A stretch of 64,000 nucleotides of DNA, from assembly GCF_024347355.1 (NCBI RefSeq), contig NZ_AP025465.1, positions 186,001 to 250,000 of the forward strand, in the 5' to 3' direction. How positions within the stretch are numbered: position 1 is the first letter of the stretch; the number at the start of each line of letters is the position of its first letter. The translations under genes and the position numbers were made by a program. This document shows, in pieces, positions 26,317-35,893 of this stretch. The notes under the pieces were generated by a model. That model was not told the origin of the DNA. It searched no databases and saw only the letters and a list, made by a program, of their open reading frames with translations. Source of the DNA: Vibrio chagasii. Lineage in GTDB: Bacteria > Pseudomonadota > Gammaproteobacteria > Enterobacterales > Vibrionaceae.

Positions 26317-26402
26317 AGCCAAGCTCGGAGCAACCAAAGCAGGGAGCAACCCAAACCACACAATGTAAGTGAGCAAGCAATGCAAACAAGGAAGAAAATA
26401 AC

Positions 26403-26723
26403 ATGGAAGATACAAGCTTAAAAAAACTGACCACTGAACAGCAAGCCACGCTGTTGGCCAAAGAGGTGGCGCGAGTAGAAGGGCGAATTGGTGAATTCTT
26501 AAATTTACTGGTGAGCCATTACCCACAAGGCTTAACCCGCACTGAAATCAAAGCAATGCTGGCGGTGAACACTAACCCCAGTTTTGTTTCATTGTACCGT
26601 AACGGCAAAATATTCATCGACATAGAAAAGCGCTACTGCGACGCAGCACAAGAAAACCGATACTACATAGGGACACAATACCTGCAAGACGTACAATGTT
26701 TTCGCTGGGTGAATGCTTTGTGA
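26403..26723 (+). CDS. Small hypothetical protein, helical with possible winged-helix fold
   Basis: This 106-residue protein has no recognised family. It has a charged helical N-terminus (LTTEQQATLLAKEVARVEG) and a middle segment LLVSHYPQGLTRTEIKAML that reads like a helix-turn-helix. A β-rich tail ends QCFRWVNAL. AGGAAG at 26389-26394 supports ATG 26403. It lies 86 bp after the winged-helix gene in the same orientation, probably co-transcribed, and just before the promoter of the wecB operon. A DNA-binding or accessory role is speculative. Confidence 0.6.
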   Translation: MEDTSLKKLTTEQQATLLAKEVARVEGRIGEFLNLLVSHYPQGLTRTEIKAMLAVNTNPSFVSLYRNGKIFIDIEKRYCDAAQENRYYIGTQYLQDVQCFRWVNAL

Positions 26724-26745
26724 GATCTTGGTTCAAATTTTAGAT

Positions 26746-26774
26746 TAGTCAATATGCACATACTTTGTTACAAT
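26746..26774 (+). promoter_or_regulatory. Candidate sigma-70 promoter of the wecB operon
   Basis: The -35-like TAGTCA (26746-26751) and -10-like TACAAT (26769-26774) are separated by 17 bp. They lie about 88 bp upstream of ops element 3, consistent with a promoter feeding an ops-containing leader. Confidence 0.45.
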
Positions 26775-26862
26775 CTCGGCCCTGCAAAAACCGTATGAAA
26801 ACCGCATTATCATGAAGTACGGTGAAAATCATGATTTATTGCCTTTAGGAGCCAAACCTAAG

Positions 26863-26874
26863 GGCGGTAGCGTG
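26863..26874 (+). promoter_or_regulatory. ops/JUMPStart element 3
   Basis: The exact GGCGGTAGCGTG core is preceded by an upstream JUMPStart-like context (GCCAAACCTAAG). It is 219 bp upstream of wecB and implies RfaH antitermination of the 27094-42079 genes and possibly galU. Confidence 0.92.
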
Positions 26875-27093
26875 CCTGAATGCGAATTCATTGTAAGCTC
26901 AAGCGAGCAAATAGTGTTCTGGGTACCTATTGGGGCGGTTTTAAGAAAGTAAATTAATACTCCTCGTTATAAAAGACAATCGAAAATAGATTGTCTTAAA
27001 TAGAAACATGCCTCGTGTGCCTTGAATTGCAGAGGCTCAAAGCTATAGAAATCACCTCATTTAACCTCACCTGTCGGTTAGAAATTACATAAA

Positions 27094-28218
27094 ATGACTA
27101 AGAAAAAAATCCTTACTGTTTTTGGCACGCGTCCAGAAGCCATCAAAATGGCACCTTTGGTTCATGCTTTAGCGGCCGATGAGCGCTTTGATGCTAAATG
27201 TTGTGTTACCGCCCAACATCGTGAAATGTTAGACCAAGTATTAGAGCTATTTGAAATCACACCAGACTACGATTTGAACTTAATGAAAGTAGGGCAAACA
27301 CTGAACGAAGTGACCGCGCGTATTTTGTTAGAGCTTAAGCCGGTACTAGAAGAATTCAAACCAGATGTGGTTTTGGTACATGGTGATACAGCGACCACAT
27401 TCGCGGCAAGCTTAGCGGCTTATTACGAGCAAATTGCAGTGGGCCACGTAGAGGCAGGCCTTCGCACGGGTAATATTTATTCACCTTGGCCAGAAGAGGG
27501 TAATCGCCGATTAACAGGTGCGTTAACTAAATATCACTTTGCGCCGACGCAAACGTCTAAAGAAAACCTGCTAAAAGAAAACTTTAACTCAAAGGATATC
27601 AGCGTTACCGGCAACACTGTGATTGATGCGCTGTTGATGGTTAAGGATAAAATTGACTCGGATAAGAATTTAGAAGCCACACTTTCTGCTCAGTTCCCGT
27701 TTTTAGACGAGCACAAAAAACTCATTTTGGTTACTGGTCATCGCCGTGAAAGTTTTGGTGGTGGGTTTGAGCGCATTTGTGAGTCGTTGGCCATCACGGC
27801 TAAAGCGCACCCAGAGACACAGATTTTATACCCAATGCACCTTAACCCAAATGTCCGCGAACCTGTAAACCGAATTCTTGCTGGCATCGAAAATATTCAT
27901 TTGATTGAACCTCAGCAATACTTGCCTTTTATCTACCTTATGAACCGCGCAAACATTATTTTGACCGACTCGGGCGGCATTCAAGAAGAAGCACCTTCGC
28001 TAGGCAAACCTGTGTTAGTGATGCGTGATACCACAGAAAGGCCAGAGGCGGTTGAAGCGGGTACGGTGAAGTTAGTGGGTACTGATGTTGAAATGATCGT
28101 TGATAGTTTAAATGAATTACTAACCGATGAAAGTGCTTATCAAGCTATGAGTTTTGCACACAACCCATACGGTGACGGCAAAGCTTGCCAACGAATTTTG
28201 AACGAATTAGAAAAATAA
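27094..28218 (+). CDS. wecB: UDP-N-acetylglucosamine 2-epimerase (non-hydrolysing)
   Basis: It interconverts UDP-GlcNAc and UDP-ManNAc in the cytoplasm. The 374-residue length is standard. Family landmarks are [68 protein letters not shown] and [20 protein letters not shown]. It is the first gene after ops element 3 and is followed 18 bp later by wecC, so together they supply UDP-ManNAcA for the polymer. Confidence 0.96.
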   Translation: MTKKKILTVFGTRPEAIKMAPLVHALAADERFDAKCCVTAQHREMLDQVLELFEITPDYDLNLMKVGQTLNEVTARILLELKPVLEEFKPDVVLVHGDTATTFAASLAAYYEQIAVGHVEAGLRTGNIYSPWPEEGNRRLTGALTKYHFAPTQTSKENLLKENFNSKDISVTGNTVIDALLMVKDKIDSDKNLEATLSAQFPFLDEHKKLILVTGHRRESFGGGFERICESLAITAKAHPETQILYPMHLNPNVREPVNRILAGIENIHLIEPQQYLPFIYLMNRANIILTDSGGIQEEAPSLGKPVLVMRDTTERPEAVEAGTVKLVGTDVEMIVDSLNELLTDESAYQAMSFAHNPYGDGKACQRILNELEK

Positions 28219-28236
28219 GAAATTTAGGAAATCAAT

Positions 28237-29496
28237 ATGTCTTTTGAAACAATTTCAGTAGTCGGCCTCGGTTACATTGGCCTACCGACAGCAGCCATGT
28301 TTGCATCCCGTAAAAAGAAAGTGATTGGTGTCGATGTCAATCAACACGCGGTTGATATCATCAACCGTGGCGAAATTCATATCGTAGAGCCGGATCTTGA
28401 TATGTTAGTAAGCGCGGCTGTACAGCAAGGTTATCTAAAAGCTGTGACAACTCCTGAGGTTGCGGATGCTTTTTTGATTGCAGTACCGACGCCTTTCAAA
28501 GACTGTGCTGATGGTGAAGTTCCTGAGCCGGATTTAAGGTATATCGAAGCGGCATCTAAAGCGATTGCGCCAGTACTTAAAAAAGGCGATTTGGTCATTT
28601 TAGAATCAACGTCTCCCGTTGGTGCAACTGAGCAAATGGCCGCTTGGCTAGCAGAAGCACGTCCTGATTTGTCTTTCCCACAAACTCACGGCGAAACTGC
28701 GGATGTAAATATAGCCCATTGCCCTGAGCGAGTATTGCCTGGTCATGTTGTTCGTGAACTAGTAGAAAACGACCGAGTAATTGGCGGTATGAGTAAGCGT
28801 TGTTCGGAGCGAGCGGTTGAGCTCTATAAGACGTTTGTAATGGGAGAGTGTGTGATTACCAATGCTCGCACGGCGGAAATGGCAAAGTTAACTGAAAACA
28901 GTTGCCGTGATGTACAAATTGCCTTTGCTAATGAGTTATCGATGATTTGTGATGAATTAGATATCGATGTCTGGGAGTTGATTTCACTTGCAAACCGTCA
29001 CCCGCGTATAAACATTCTACAGCCAGGACCTGGTGTTGGTGGCCACTGCATTGCGGTTGACCCTTGGTTTATTGTTTCCAAAACACCAGAGTTAGCAAAA
29101 TTAATTAAAACTGCGCGTGATGTTAACGATAAAAAGCCAGAATGGGTAATTGATAAAGTGAAAATTGCGCTCGCTGAATTTTTACAAGCCAACCCAAATA
29201 AAACTGCACAAGATGTCACTATTGCTTGTTATGGTCTAGCATTTAAACCGGATATTGATGATTTGCGTGAAAGCCCGGCTCTAGATATTACAAAGGCAAT
29301 TGCAGATTTTCATATAGGAAAAGTGTTAGCAATCGAGCCTAATATTGACTCCATTGATCATGAAAACATTAAGTTGGTGACAATTGATGACTCATTGAGT
29401 GAAACAGATATTCATGTGATGTTGGTTGATCATAAACAATTCAAGAAAATCAAATTGATCGAATCATTTGTTATCGATACAAAAGGTATTTGGTAG
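28237..29496 (+). CDS. wecC: UDP-N-acetyl-D-mannosamine dehydrogenase
   Basis: It oxidises UDP-ManNAc to UDP-ManNAcA in two NAD-dependent steps. The 419-residue protein begins with the nucleotide-binding [18 protein letters not shown]. It contains LAVPTPF-type sequence ([11 protein letters not shown]), [20 protein letters not shown] and the catalytic Cys loop [16 protein letters not shown]. Its TAG stop shares a base with the GTG start of the next gene, indicating coupling. Confidence 0.95.
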   Translation: MSFETISVVGLGYIGLPTAAMFASRKKKVIGVDVNQHAVDIINRGEIHIVEPDLDMLVSAAVQQGYLKAVTTPEVADAFLIAVPTPFKDCADGEVPEPDLRYIEAASKAIAPVLKKGDLVILESTSPVGATEQMAAWLAEARPDLSFPQTHGETADVNIAHCPERVLPGHVVRELVENDRVIGGMSKRCSERAVELYKTFVMGECVITNARTAEMAKLTENSCRDVQIAFANELSMICDELDIDVWELISLANRHPRINILQPGPGVGGHCIAVDPWFIVSKTPELAKLIKTARDVNDKKPEWVIDKVKIALAEFLQANPNKTAQDVTIACYGLAFKPDIDDLRESPALDITKAIADFHIGKVLAIEPNIDSIDHENIKLVTIDDSLSETDIHVMLVDHKQFKKIKLIESFVIDTKGIW

Positions 29497-30593
29497 TGAA
29501 AATATTAGTTACAGGTGGTGCTGGTTTTATTGGTTCAGCCGTTATTCGCCATATTATTAATAATTCTTCTGATAGTGTAGTAAACGTTGACAAACTTACT
29601 TATGCTGGAAACCTTGAATCACTACACGAAGTGGCTTCAACTGATCGTTATCAGTTTGAAAAAGTGGACATTTGCGATCATGGTGAGCTTAACCGCGTAT
29701 TTGCCAAGCACCAACCAGATGCAGTCATGCATCTGGCGGCAGAATCGCATGTGGATCGCTCAATCACAGGTCCTGCAGCATTTATTGAAACGAACGTAGT
29801 TGGAACATATACGCTGTTAGAAGCGACACGTGAGTATTGGAATACACTTGAAGATCAAGCGAAAGCGGAGTTTCGCTTCCATCATATCTCTACCGACGAA
29901 GTGTATGGTGACCTTCCTCACCCAGATGAAGTCTCAGAGGGTACTGAGCTCCCAATGTTCTTGGAGACGACATCTTATGAACCATCTAGCCCTTACTCTG
30001 CTTCAAAAGCATCAAGTGACCATTTGGTGCGTGCATGGCTTCGTACTTACGGCCTGCCAACTATTGTCACTAACTGCTCAAACAACTATGGCCCATACCA
30101 CTTCCCTGAAAAACTAATACCTCTGGTTATTCTTAATGCGTTAGAAGGTAAAGACCTTCCTATCTATGGCAAAGGAGACCAAATCCGCGACTGGCTATTT
30201 GTGGAAGATCACGCGCGCGCTCTTTACAAGGTAGTAACCGAAGGCAAGGTAGGTGAGACTTACAACATCGGTGGACATAACGAGAAGAAAAACATTGAAG
30301 TAGTCAACACTATTTGTGACATCTTGGATACTCTTGTTCCGAAAGACACCAAATACTCAGAACAAATCACCTATGTTCAAGACCGTCCAGGACACGACCG
30401 CCGCTACGCGATTGATTCGGGTAAAATGAAGCGTGAGTTAGGTTGGACACCTGAGGAGACGTTTGAAACCGGTCTTCGTAAGACTGTTCAATGGTATTTA
30501 GATAACTCTGCATGGTGTCAAAACGTGCAAAATGGTAGCTATCAACGTGAGCGTTTAGGTGTAGAGACAGCTCAATCAAAAGGGAGAAAATAA
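29496..30593 (+). CDS. rmlB: dTDP-glucose 4,6-dehydratase
   Basis: It converts dTDP-glucose to dTDP-4-keto-6-deoxyglucose. The 365-residue SDR has [32 protein letters not shown] (catalytic Asp-Glu pair), [15 protein letters not shown] (Tyr-x3-Lys) and [19 protein letters not shown] placed the start at GTG 29496, which has AAAAGG 9 nt upstream and overlaps the wecC stop by one base. With WecE present and no RmlC/RmlD in the cluster, the product probably goes to Fuc4N and not to rhamnose. It could equally be named rffG. Confidence 0.95.
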   Translation: MKILVTGGAGFIGSAVIRHIINNSSDSVVNVDKLTYAGNLESLHEVASTDRYQFEKVDICDHGELNRVFAKHQPDAVMHLAAESHVDRSITGPAAFIETNVVGTYTLLEATREYWNTLEDQAKAEFRFHHISTDEVYGDLPHPDEVSEGTELPMFLETTSYEPSSPYSASKASSDHLVRAWLRTYGLPTIVTNCSNNYGPYHFPEKLIPLVILNALEGKDLPIYGKGDQIRDWLFVEDHARALYKVVTEGKVGETYNIGGHNEKKNIEVVNTICDILDTLVPKDTKYSEQITYVQDRPGHDRRYAIDSGKMKRELGWTPEETFETGLRKTVQWYLDNSAWCQNVQNGSYQRERLGVETAQSKGRK

Positions 30594-31465
30594 TGAAAGG
30601 CATTATTTTAGCTGGTGGTTCAGGTACTCGTTTATACCCGATTACAATGGGCGTTTCTAAGCAGCTTTTACCTGTGTACGACAAACCAATGATCTATTAT
30701 CCACTCTCAGTTCTGATGTTAGCAGGTATTAGAGAAGTTCTAATTATCACAACTCCAGAAGATCAGGCAAGTTTCCAACGATTGTTAGGTGATGGTAGCC
30801 AATTTGGAATTCGCTTAGAATTCGCGGTACAGGCTAAACCTGAAGGCTTGGCACAAGCATTTATCATTGGTGAAGAATTCATAGCTAATGAGCCAGTGTG
30901 CTTGGTTTTAGGTGATAATATTTTTTGGGGACAAGGTTTTACTCCGAAGTTACTTAAAGCTGCTAACCAAAAGGAAGGTGCTACAGTCTTTGGCTATAAT
31001 GTTCATGATCCTCAACGATTTGGTGTTGTAGAGTTTGACGAAAACAAAAAAGCAATTTCTATAGAAGAAAAGCCTCTGAAGCCTAAATCAAATTTTGCTG
31101 TCACCGGGTTGTATTTTTATGATAACCGAGTTGTGGATATGGCGAAGAATGTCCAACCTTCTGAGCGTGGCGAGTTAGAAATAACCACATTAAACGAGAT
31201 GTATTTAAAAGAAGGCAAGCTAAATGTAGAACTACTAGGCCGAGGCTTTGCTTGGCTTGATACAGGGACACATGAAAGCCTACATGATGCAGCTTCTTTT
31301 GTTGAAACTATTGAAAAAAGGCAAGGCTTCAAAGTTGCTTGTTTAGAAGAGATTGCATGGTTCAATGGTTGGATATGTGATGATGTGCTAAAAAAATCGG
31401 CTGATAAGCTAGCGAAAAATAGCTACGGAAAATATTTGCAACAGCTTATCAGTAAAAGTCACTAA
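30593..31465 (+). CDS. rmlA: Glucose-1-phosphate thymidylyltransferase
   Basis: It makes dTDP-glucose from dTTP and glucose-1-phosphate. The 290-residue length is typical. Motifs include [20 protein letters not shown] and [20 protein letters not shown] at the nucleotide-binding N-terminus, [12 protein letters not shown], and [18 protein letters not shown]. The ATG overlaps the rmlB stop codon (TAATG). It is equivalent to rffH in the enterobacterial common antigen pathway. Downstream base composition drops clearly, marking the start of the variable core. Confidence 0.95.
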   Translation: MKGIILAGGSGTRLYPITMGVSKQLLPVYDKPMIYYPLSVLMLAGIREVLIITTPEDQASFQRLLGDGSQFGIRLEFAVQAKPEGLAQAFIIGEEFIANEPVCLVLGDNIFWGQGFTPKLLKAANQKEGATVFGYNVHDPQRFGVVEFDENKKAISIEEKPLKPKSNFAVTGLYFYDNRVVDMAKNVQPSERGELEITTLNEMYLKEGKLNVELLGRGFAWLDTGTHESLHDAASFVETIEKRQGFKVACLEEIAWFNGWICDDVLKKSADKLAKNSYGKYLQQLISKSH

Positions 31466-31490
31466 ACGTTCAAAAGTCAGGTAGTTAAAA

Positions 31491-32672
31491 ATGAACATTA
31501 TGATATTAGGTGCTGGAATATATCAATTGCCGCTGATCAAAAAAGCAAAAAAAATGGGGCACAAAGTATATGTAGTATCGCCTGATGGTAAATACCCTGG
31601 TATTGAAGAAGCCGATGTATGGGTAAATAGTGATACAAGAGAAAAAAATTATATATTACAAGTAGCAAAAAAAGCGAATATAGATGGTGTTGTCACAACA
31701 GGAACAGATGTAGCTGTTCCAACTATAGGTTTTTTAATTGATAATTTAGGCCTTTCTGGTACAGGTTATAATGCTTCTAAAATAAGTATGAACAAATTTT
31801 TGATGAAGAAGTGTTTTATTGAAAATGGCGTCAATACTGCAGATTTTATGATTGTATCATCAAAAGAAAAAATGGTTGATGCGGTAGAAGTTATTGGCCT
31901 TCCAGTAATGGTTAAGGCTATTGATTCTTCTGGTAGTCGTGGAATCACAAAAGTAGATAATATTGGTGATTTAGGTAGAGCGTACGATGACGCAATAAGT
32001 GTTTCTCAAGAAAAGGAAGTTATTGTTGAGAAATTCCTTCAAGGTAAAGAGATAGGAGCTCAAGCCATTGTAGGTAATGGCAAGTTGAAGGGCGTTTTAT
32101 TGCATGATGACTTAGTCACTCCTCCACCAGTATCTGTTCCTATTGGGCACTCGATGCCCATAACTCTTGAAGAGCAGTTAATCACAGCTATTGAAACTCA
32201 GATTATGCTGGCAGTCAGCAGTATTGGAATAAAAGAAACTATTGCAAATGTTGATATCATGATCTCAGAAGGTAAGCCATATCTTCTAGAAATAGGAGCA
32301 AGAATGGGAGCTACTTGTTTACCTGAGAACGTTTCAATATATACAGGGATTGATATTTATGAGCATCTTGTACTTGAAGCATTAGGGCAGAACCCATCGT
32401 TTGTAAACCCGAAGAATGGTATCGCTAATGCTGCTGTACTCGTTAGATCTGACAAAGATGGGATTGTGAATAATATCCATATTCCTGAAAGTGTATATTC
32501 TAACCCATGGTTAGAAAACGTTTCGATAGATGTCAGTGTTGGAGATAGTGTCAAACAATTTAGAGTAGGCCCTGATAGAATTGGTCAGGTGATCGTGAGA
32601 GGGAATTCATCGGAACATGCACATGAAATCGCACAATATATTCTCAGTGAAATAGATATCGAGGTTATTTAA
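31491..32672 (+). CDS. ATP-grasp ligase of unknown substrate
   Basis: This 393-residue enzyme has the three-part ATP-grasp layout. The N-terminal pre-ATP domain begins MNIMILGAGIYQLPLIKKAK. ATP binding is at GLPVMVKAIDSSGSRGITKV (about residues 136-155) and VEKFLQGKEIGAQAIV. A metal-binding region is at ANVDIMISEGKPYLLEIGAR. ATP-grasp enzymes join a carboxylate to an amine or thiol through an acyl-phosphate. Lying between rmlA and an acyltransferase-WecE pair, it may attach an amino acid or similar acid to an amino sugar such as Fuc4N, or build the acyl donor. That is inference from position only. Confidence 0.8.
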   Translation: MNIMILGAGIYQLPLIKKAKKMGHKVYVVSPDGKYPGIEEADVWVNSDTREKNYILQVAKKANIDGVVTTGTDVAVPTIGFLIDNLGLSGTGYNASKISMNKFLMKKCFIENGVNTADFMIVSSKEKMVDAVEVIGLPVMVKAIDSSGSRGITKVDNIGDLGRAYDDAISVSQEKEVIVEKFLQGKEIGAQAIVGNGKLKGVLLHDDLVTPPPVSVPIGHSMPITLEEQLITAIETQIMLAVSSIGIKETIANVDIMISEGKPYLLEIGARMGATCLPENVSIYTGIDIYEHLVLEALGQNPSFVNPKNGIANAAVLVRSDKDGIVNNIHIPESVYSNPWLENVSIDVSVGDSVKQFRVGPDRIGQVIVRGNSSEHAHEIAQYILSEIDIEVI

Positions 32673-32677
32673 AGTTA

Positions 32678-33355
32678 GTGAACTCAAAAATTGATGGAAA
32701 TGCAAAAATATTTAACAATGTAAACATTAATAATTCGCAAATAGGTGTAAGCTCAATAGGTGATAATTCTAATATTGAAAGCACTGTGATAAAAAGCCGT
32801 GTAAAAATAGATCGTAATAATTATATATACCATTCATTCATAGGTGAATACTCCTACACGGGAAGAAATACTACAATAATACATACAAAAATAGGTTCCT
32901 TTTGTAGTATTTCTTGGAATGTGACTATTGGAGGTGCAAATCATGATTATTCGCGAATAACGCAACATTCATTTTTGTATGACGACTCATCGAAGTTAAG
33001 ACCTGACGATTCAAAAGTTGTATATGATAGGTTTACAAAACCTTTGAGTATTGGAAGTGATGTTTGGATTGCGGCTGGCTCAGTGGTTACTCGAGGTGTT
33101 TGTATTGGCGACGGGGCTGTGGTCGGTGCCAATTCAGTAGTAACGAAAGATGTCCCCCCATATGCAATTGTAGCGGGTAATCCAGCGAAAATTATTAAAT
33201 ATAGGTTTTCTACAGAAATTATTGAATTGCTCCTAACTATAAGATGGTGGGATTGGCCATTAGAAAAGATCAGAAAACATTATGAAATGATATCAAATAC
33301 TCCTAGCATAAAAGAATTAGAAAAATTTTTGAGGAAAGAAAATGATTCCATTTAA
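32678..33355 (+). CDS. Hexapeptide-repeat acyltransferase (LbH, CatB/VioB-like)
   Basis: The 225-residue left-handed β-helix protein shows many imperfect hexapeptide turns. IGSDVWIAAGSVVTRGVCIG and DGAVVGANSVVTKDVPPYAI are the strongest, followed by VAGNPAKIIKYRF, the usual end of the fold. A loop with NHDYSR may carry the catalytic His. The likely role is N-acetylation of dTDP-Fuc4N made by WecE just downstream, replacing the GNAT-type WecD of enterobacteria. The start is GTG 32678, a few bases after the ATP-grasp stop. Its stop overlaps the wecE start. Confidence 0.85.
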   Translation: MNSKIDGNAKIFNNVNINNSQIGVSSIGDNSNIESTVIKSRVKIDRNNYIYHSFIGEYSYTGRNTTIIHTKIGSFCSISWNVTIGGANHDYSRITQHSFLYDDSSKLRPDDSKVVYDRFTKPLSIGSDVWIAAGSVVTRGVCIGDGAVVGANSVVTKDVPPYAIVAGNPAKIIKYRFSTEIIELLLTIRWWDWPLEKIRKHYEMISNTPSIKELEKFLRKENDSI

Positions 33356-34472
33356 CGTGCCACCTGTAACAGGTGATGAATTAAGTTACGTAAGTAAGGC
33401 AATTGAAAACCGCAAGTTATGCGGTGATGGCGAGTTTGGGAAAGCCTGTGAATCATGGTTTGAATCAAAACTTGAATGCGATAACACACTCCTAACACCA
33501 TCATGCACACATGCATTAGAGCTCGCAGCGTTGTTAATTGATATTAAGCCAGATGATGAAGTGATTATGCCAAGTTACACTTTTGTTAGTACGGCCAACC
33601 CTTTTGTCTTGCGAGGCGCGAAGATTGTTTTTGTTGATATTCGACCTGATACAATGAATATTGATGAGACCCTGATAGAACAAGCAATAACTAATAGAAC
33701 GAAAGCAATTGTTCCTGTTCACTATGCTGGAGTAGCATGTGAAATGGATACAATTATGCGAGTAGCTGAAAAATATGGATTGTATGTGATTGAAGATGCA
33801 GCTCAAGGGGTTATGTCTTACTATAAAGAGAAGGCTTTGGGCACTATAGGTCATCTTGCTGCGTTTAGTTTCCATGAAACTAAAAATTATACTAGTGGTG
33901 GTGAAGGTGGTTTATTACTAATAAATGATCAAAGTTTGGCAGAGCGAGCGGAAATAATAAGGGAAAAAGGCACAAATAGAAGTAAATTTTTTAGAGGTAT
34001 GGTTGATAAATATTCTTGGGTTGATATAGGAAGTAGCTATCTTCCAAGCGAAATCCAAGCAGCATACCTTTATGCGCAGTTAAAAAAAGCAGAAAAGATA
34101 AATGAAAAACGATTATCATTATGGAATAAGTATCACGAAAGTTTGAGTGATTTTTCTAGTCAAGGGAGTTTCTCTATCCCAAAGATCCCTGATAATTGTC
34201 AGCATAACGCGCATATGTTCTACATTAAAACTAAAAATATTCAGGAAAGAAGCCAATTAATAGAATTTCTAAAGAGTAAAGGGATAGGTTGTGCTTTTCA
34301 TTATATTCCATTGCATAGTGCCGAAGCTGGTAAAGATTATTCAATATTTTCTGGAAGTGATCAATATACGACAAAAGAGAGTGAGCGATTATTAAGGCTG
34401 CCTCTTTGGTATGATTTGAAAATGGAAGATGTAAATTATATTTGCCAGGTCATTAAAAAGTTTTATCAATGA
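33342..34472 (+). CDS. wecE: dTDP-4-amino-4,6-dideoxygalactose transaminase
   Basis: This PLP-dependent sugar aminotransferase (DegT/DnrJ/EryC1 family) makes dTDP-Fuc4N from dTDP-4-keto-6-deoxyglucose. The 376-residue sequence is close to E. coli WecE as I recall it: PFNVPPVTGDELSYV, VIMPSYTFVSTANPFVLRGA, VPVHYAGVACEMDTIM, EDAAQGVMSYY, the PLP-lysine segment FSFHETKNYTSGGEGG, and YTTKESERLLRLPLWY. It overlaps the acyltransferase gene upstream by 14 bp and Wzx downstream by 4 bp. Together with the WecF-like gene it predicts a Fuc4N-derived sugar. Confidence 0.95.
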   Translation: MIPFNVPPVTGDELSYVSKAIENRKLCGDGEFGKACESWFESKLECDNTLLTPSCTHALELAALLIDIKPDDEVIMPSYTFVSTANPFVLRGAKIVFVDIRPDTMNIDETLIEQAITNRTKAIVPVHYAGVACEMDTIMRVAEKYGLYVIEDAAQGVMSYYKEKALGTIGHLAAFSFHETKNYTSGGEGGLLLINDQSLAERAEIIREKGTNRSKFFRGMVDKYSWVDIGSSYLPSEIQAAYLYAQLKKAEKINEKRLSLWNKYHESLSDFSSQGSFSIPKIPDNCQHNAHMFYIKTKNIQERSQLIEFLKSKGIGCAFHYIPLHSAEAGKDYSIFSGSDQYTTKESERLLRLPLWYDLKMEDVNYICQVIKKFYQ

Positions 34473-35893
34473 ATTTAAAAAAAATTTTACTCTTCGCTAT
34501 TGGTCCATTGTTAACCGCTATTTTAGGTGTAATCACATTACCATTATTATCTTGGTTTTTTAATCAAGAAGACATTGGACGATTATCAATATTTCAGGCA
34601 ATTATAAGTTTAAGTGGACTTTTTTTTACATTAGGGTTAGATCAAGCATATGTAAGGGAGTACCATGAACAAGATAATAAGAATAAACTATTTAAAAGCT
34701 GTATATTAGCTCCTATTTGCATGTTGATAATATTAGCATTTTTATACTACTTTAGTAATATAAGTGCTAGTCTATTCTTATTTGATGTGGATAGTAAAGT
34801 TATCAATTTTATTCTGATTTCATCGATATTGTGTTATGTGCTGTCGCACTTTTTAACGATTAATCTCAGGATGCAAGAAAAAGCTTTAGCATATTCATTA
34901 TCAAAAGCAGCAATTAAGACTATTTTTGTTTTATTCTTAGTGTTTACAGTGATTTTTTATGATGAATATACTTTTACAGTTCTACTTTACCTATATTTAA
35001 TTTCCTATGTAATATCGACATTAATAATATTTATCTATAATCGTGAGTTTATAAAAAAAAGTATAGTTCAAAATGTTAATAAAAAAGAAGTTAAGCATCT
35101 GTTAAGGTTAGGCTTCCCATTAGCATTTTCAGGTGTAGCATACTGGGGCTTGACGTCTTTAGATCGATTCTTTTTAAAAGAATACTCAAACTTTAATGAA
35201 TTAGCAATTTATTCTGTCGCTATCAGTTTTGCAAGTGCGGGTACTATATTACAAACCATATTCTCAACTGTTTGGGCTCCTATGGTGTATAAATGGGTAT
35301 CAAAAGGTGAAGGAATTGAAAAAATAAGTATTATTGCTGATAGAGTTCTAATTTTTGTATTAATGATATTTTCATTTATTGGGATGTTCTCTTTTATTAT
35401 TGATTTTTTCTTACCAACTCAGTATCAAAATGTATCGAGCCTAGTAGTGATATGCTTATCATATCCTTTATTATATACTCTTTCAGAGGTCACTAAGTTA
35501 GGAATTGGTATATCAAGAAAGTCAAATTTTTCTTTATTAGCAACCACCTTGTCTTTTATTATAAATTTAGTAGGTAATGTTTTTTTAATACCGATATTTG
35601 GAGCATTCGGAGCTGCGACATCTACAGCAATATCCTTTTGGGTTTTCTTGATTCTTAGAACCGAATTTTCTTTATATCTCTGGCCAGAATTATGTTTAAA
35701 AAAACTCAAGATATATGTTTGGTCAATTTTTCCTATCGTTATTGCAATAACTTTAAACTATTTAAATCGTGACGAAAAGTATATCGATATATTAGTTTGG
35801 TTTATGTATATGCTAACTGTGATTTTTCTTTGGTGGGATACCTTAAAAATAATACTTTTCGATTTCAAAAAGAGGGCTAATGTTGATTCTTAA
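34469..35893 (+). CDS. wzx: Polysaccharide flippase Wzx
   Basis: This 474-residue inner-membrane protein has about 12-14 hydrophobic segments and belongs to the MATE/MVF-like polysaccharide flippases. It has the N-terminal pattern ILLFAIGPLLTAILGVITLP with FNQEDIGRLSIFQAII, and the mid-protein segment LLRLGFPLAFSGVAYWGLTS with LDRFFLKEYS. It should move the lipid-linked repeat unit to the periplasm. Low GC and lack of close recognisable relatives are usual for serotype-specific Wzx. It overlaps the next gene by 14 bp. Confidence 0.9.
   Translation: MNLKKILLFAIGPLLTAILGVITLPLLSWFFNQEDIGRLSIFQAIISLSGLFFTLGLDQAYVREYHEQDNKNKLFKSCILAPICMLIILAFLYYFSNISASLFLFDVDSKVINFILISSILCYVLSHFLTINLRMQEKALAYSLSKAAIKTIFVLFLVFTVIFYDEYTFTVLLYLYLISYVISTLIIFIYNREFIKKSIVQNVNKKEVKHLLRLGFPLAFSGVAYWGLTSLDRFFLKEYSNFNELAIYSVAISFASAGTILQTIFSTVWAPMVYKWVSKGEGIEKISIIADRVLIFVLMIFSFIGMFSFIIDFFLPTQYQNVSSLVVICLSYPLLYTLSEVTKLGIGISRKSNFSLLATTLSFIINLVGNVFLIPIFGAFGAATSTAISFWVFLILRTEFSLYLWPELCLKKLKIYVWSIFPIVIAITLNYLNRDEKYIDILVWFMYMLTVIFLWWDTLKIILFDFKKRANVDS

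Larger units (their letters stand above)
23480..26723. mobile_element. Phage-derived lysis/regulation module
   Basis: Holin-like, amidase and an unknown gene lie on the minus strand, divergent from a winged-helix gene and a small protein gene on the plus strand, around a 284-bp control region. No integrase, capsid genes or attachment sites are visible. It sits between wzc and the wecB operon and its left part is invaded by dispersed repeats. It may be a degraded prophage piece or a retained lysis module. Confidence 0.55.
26724..27093 (+). other. Leader of the wecB operon
   Basis: The 370-bp non-coding stretch holds a promoter candidate (26746-26774), ops element 3 (26863-26874) and a hairpin AGACAATC/GATTGTCT (about 26977-26998) with no T tract. 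The long leader is typical of RfaH-controlled polysaccharide operons. Confidence 0.75.

Noticed and set aside
26976..26998. AGACAATC/GATTGTCT hairpin as a terminator before wecB
   Set aside because: There is no T tract after the stem, and it lies in the leader of an active operon.
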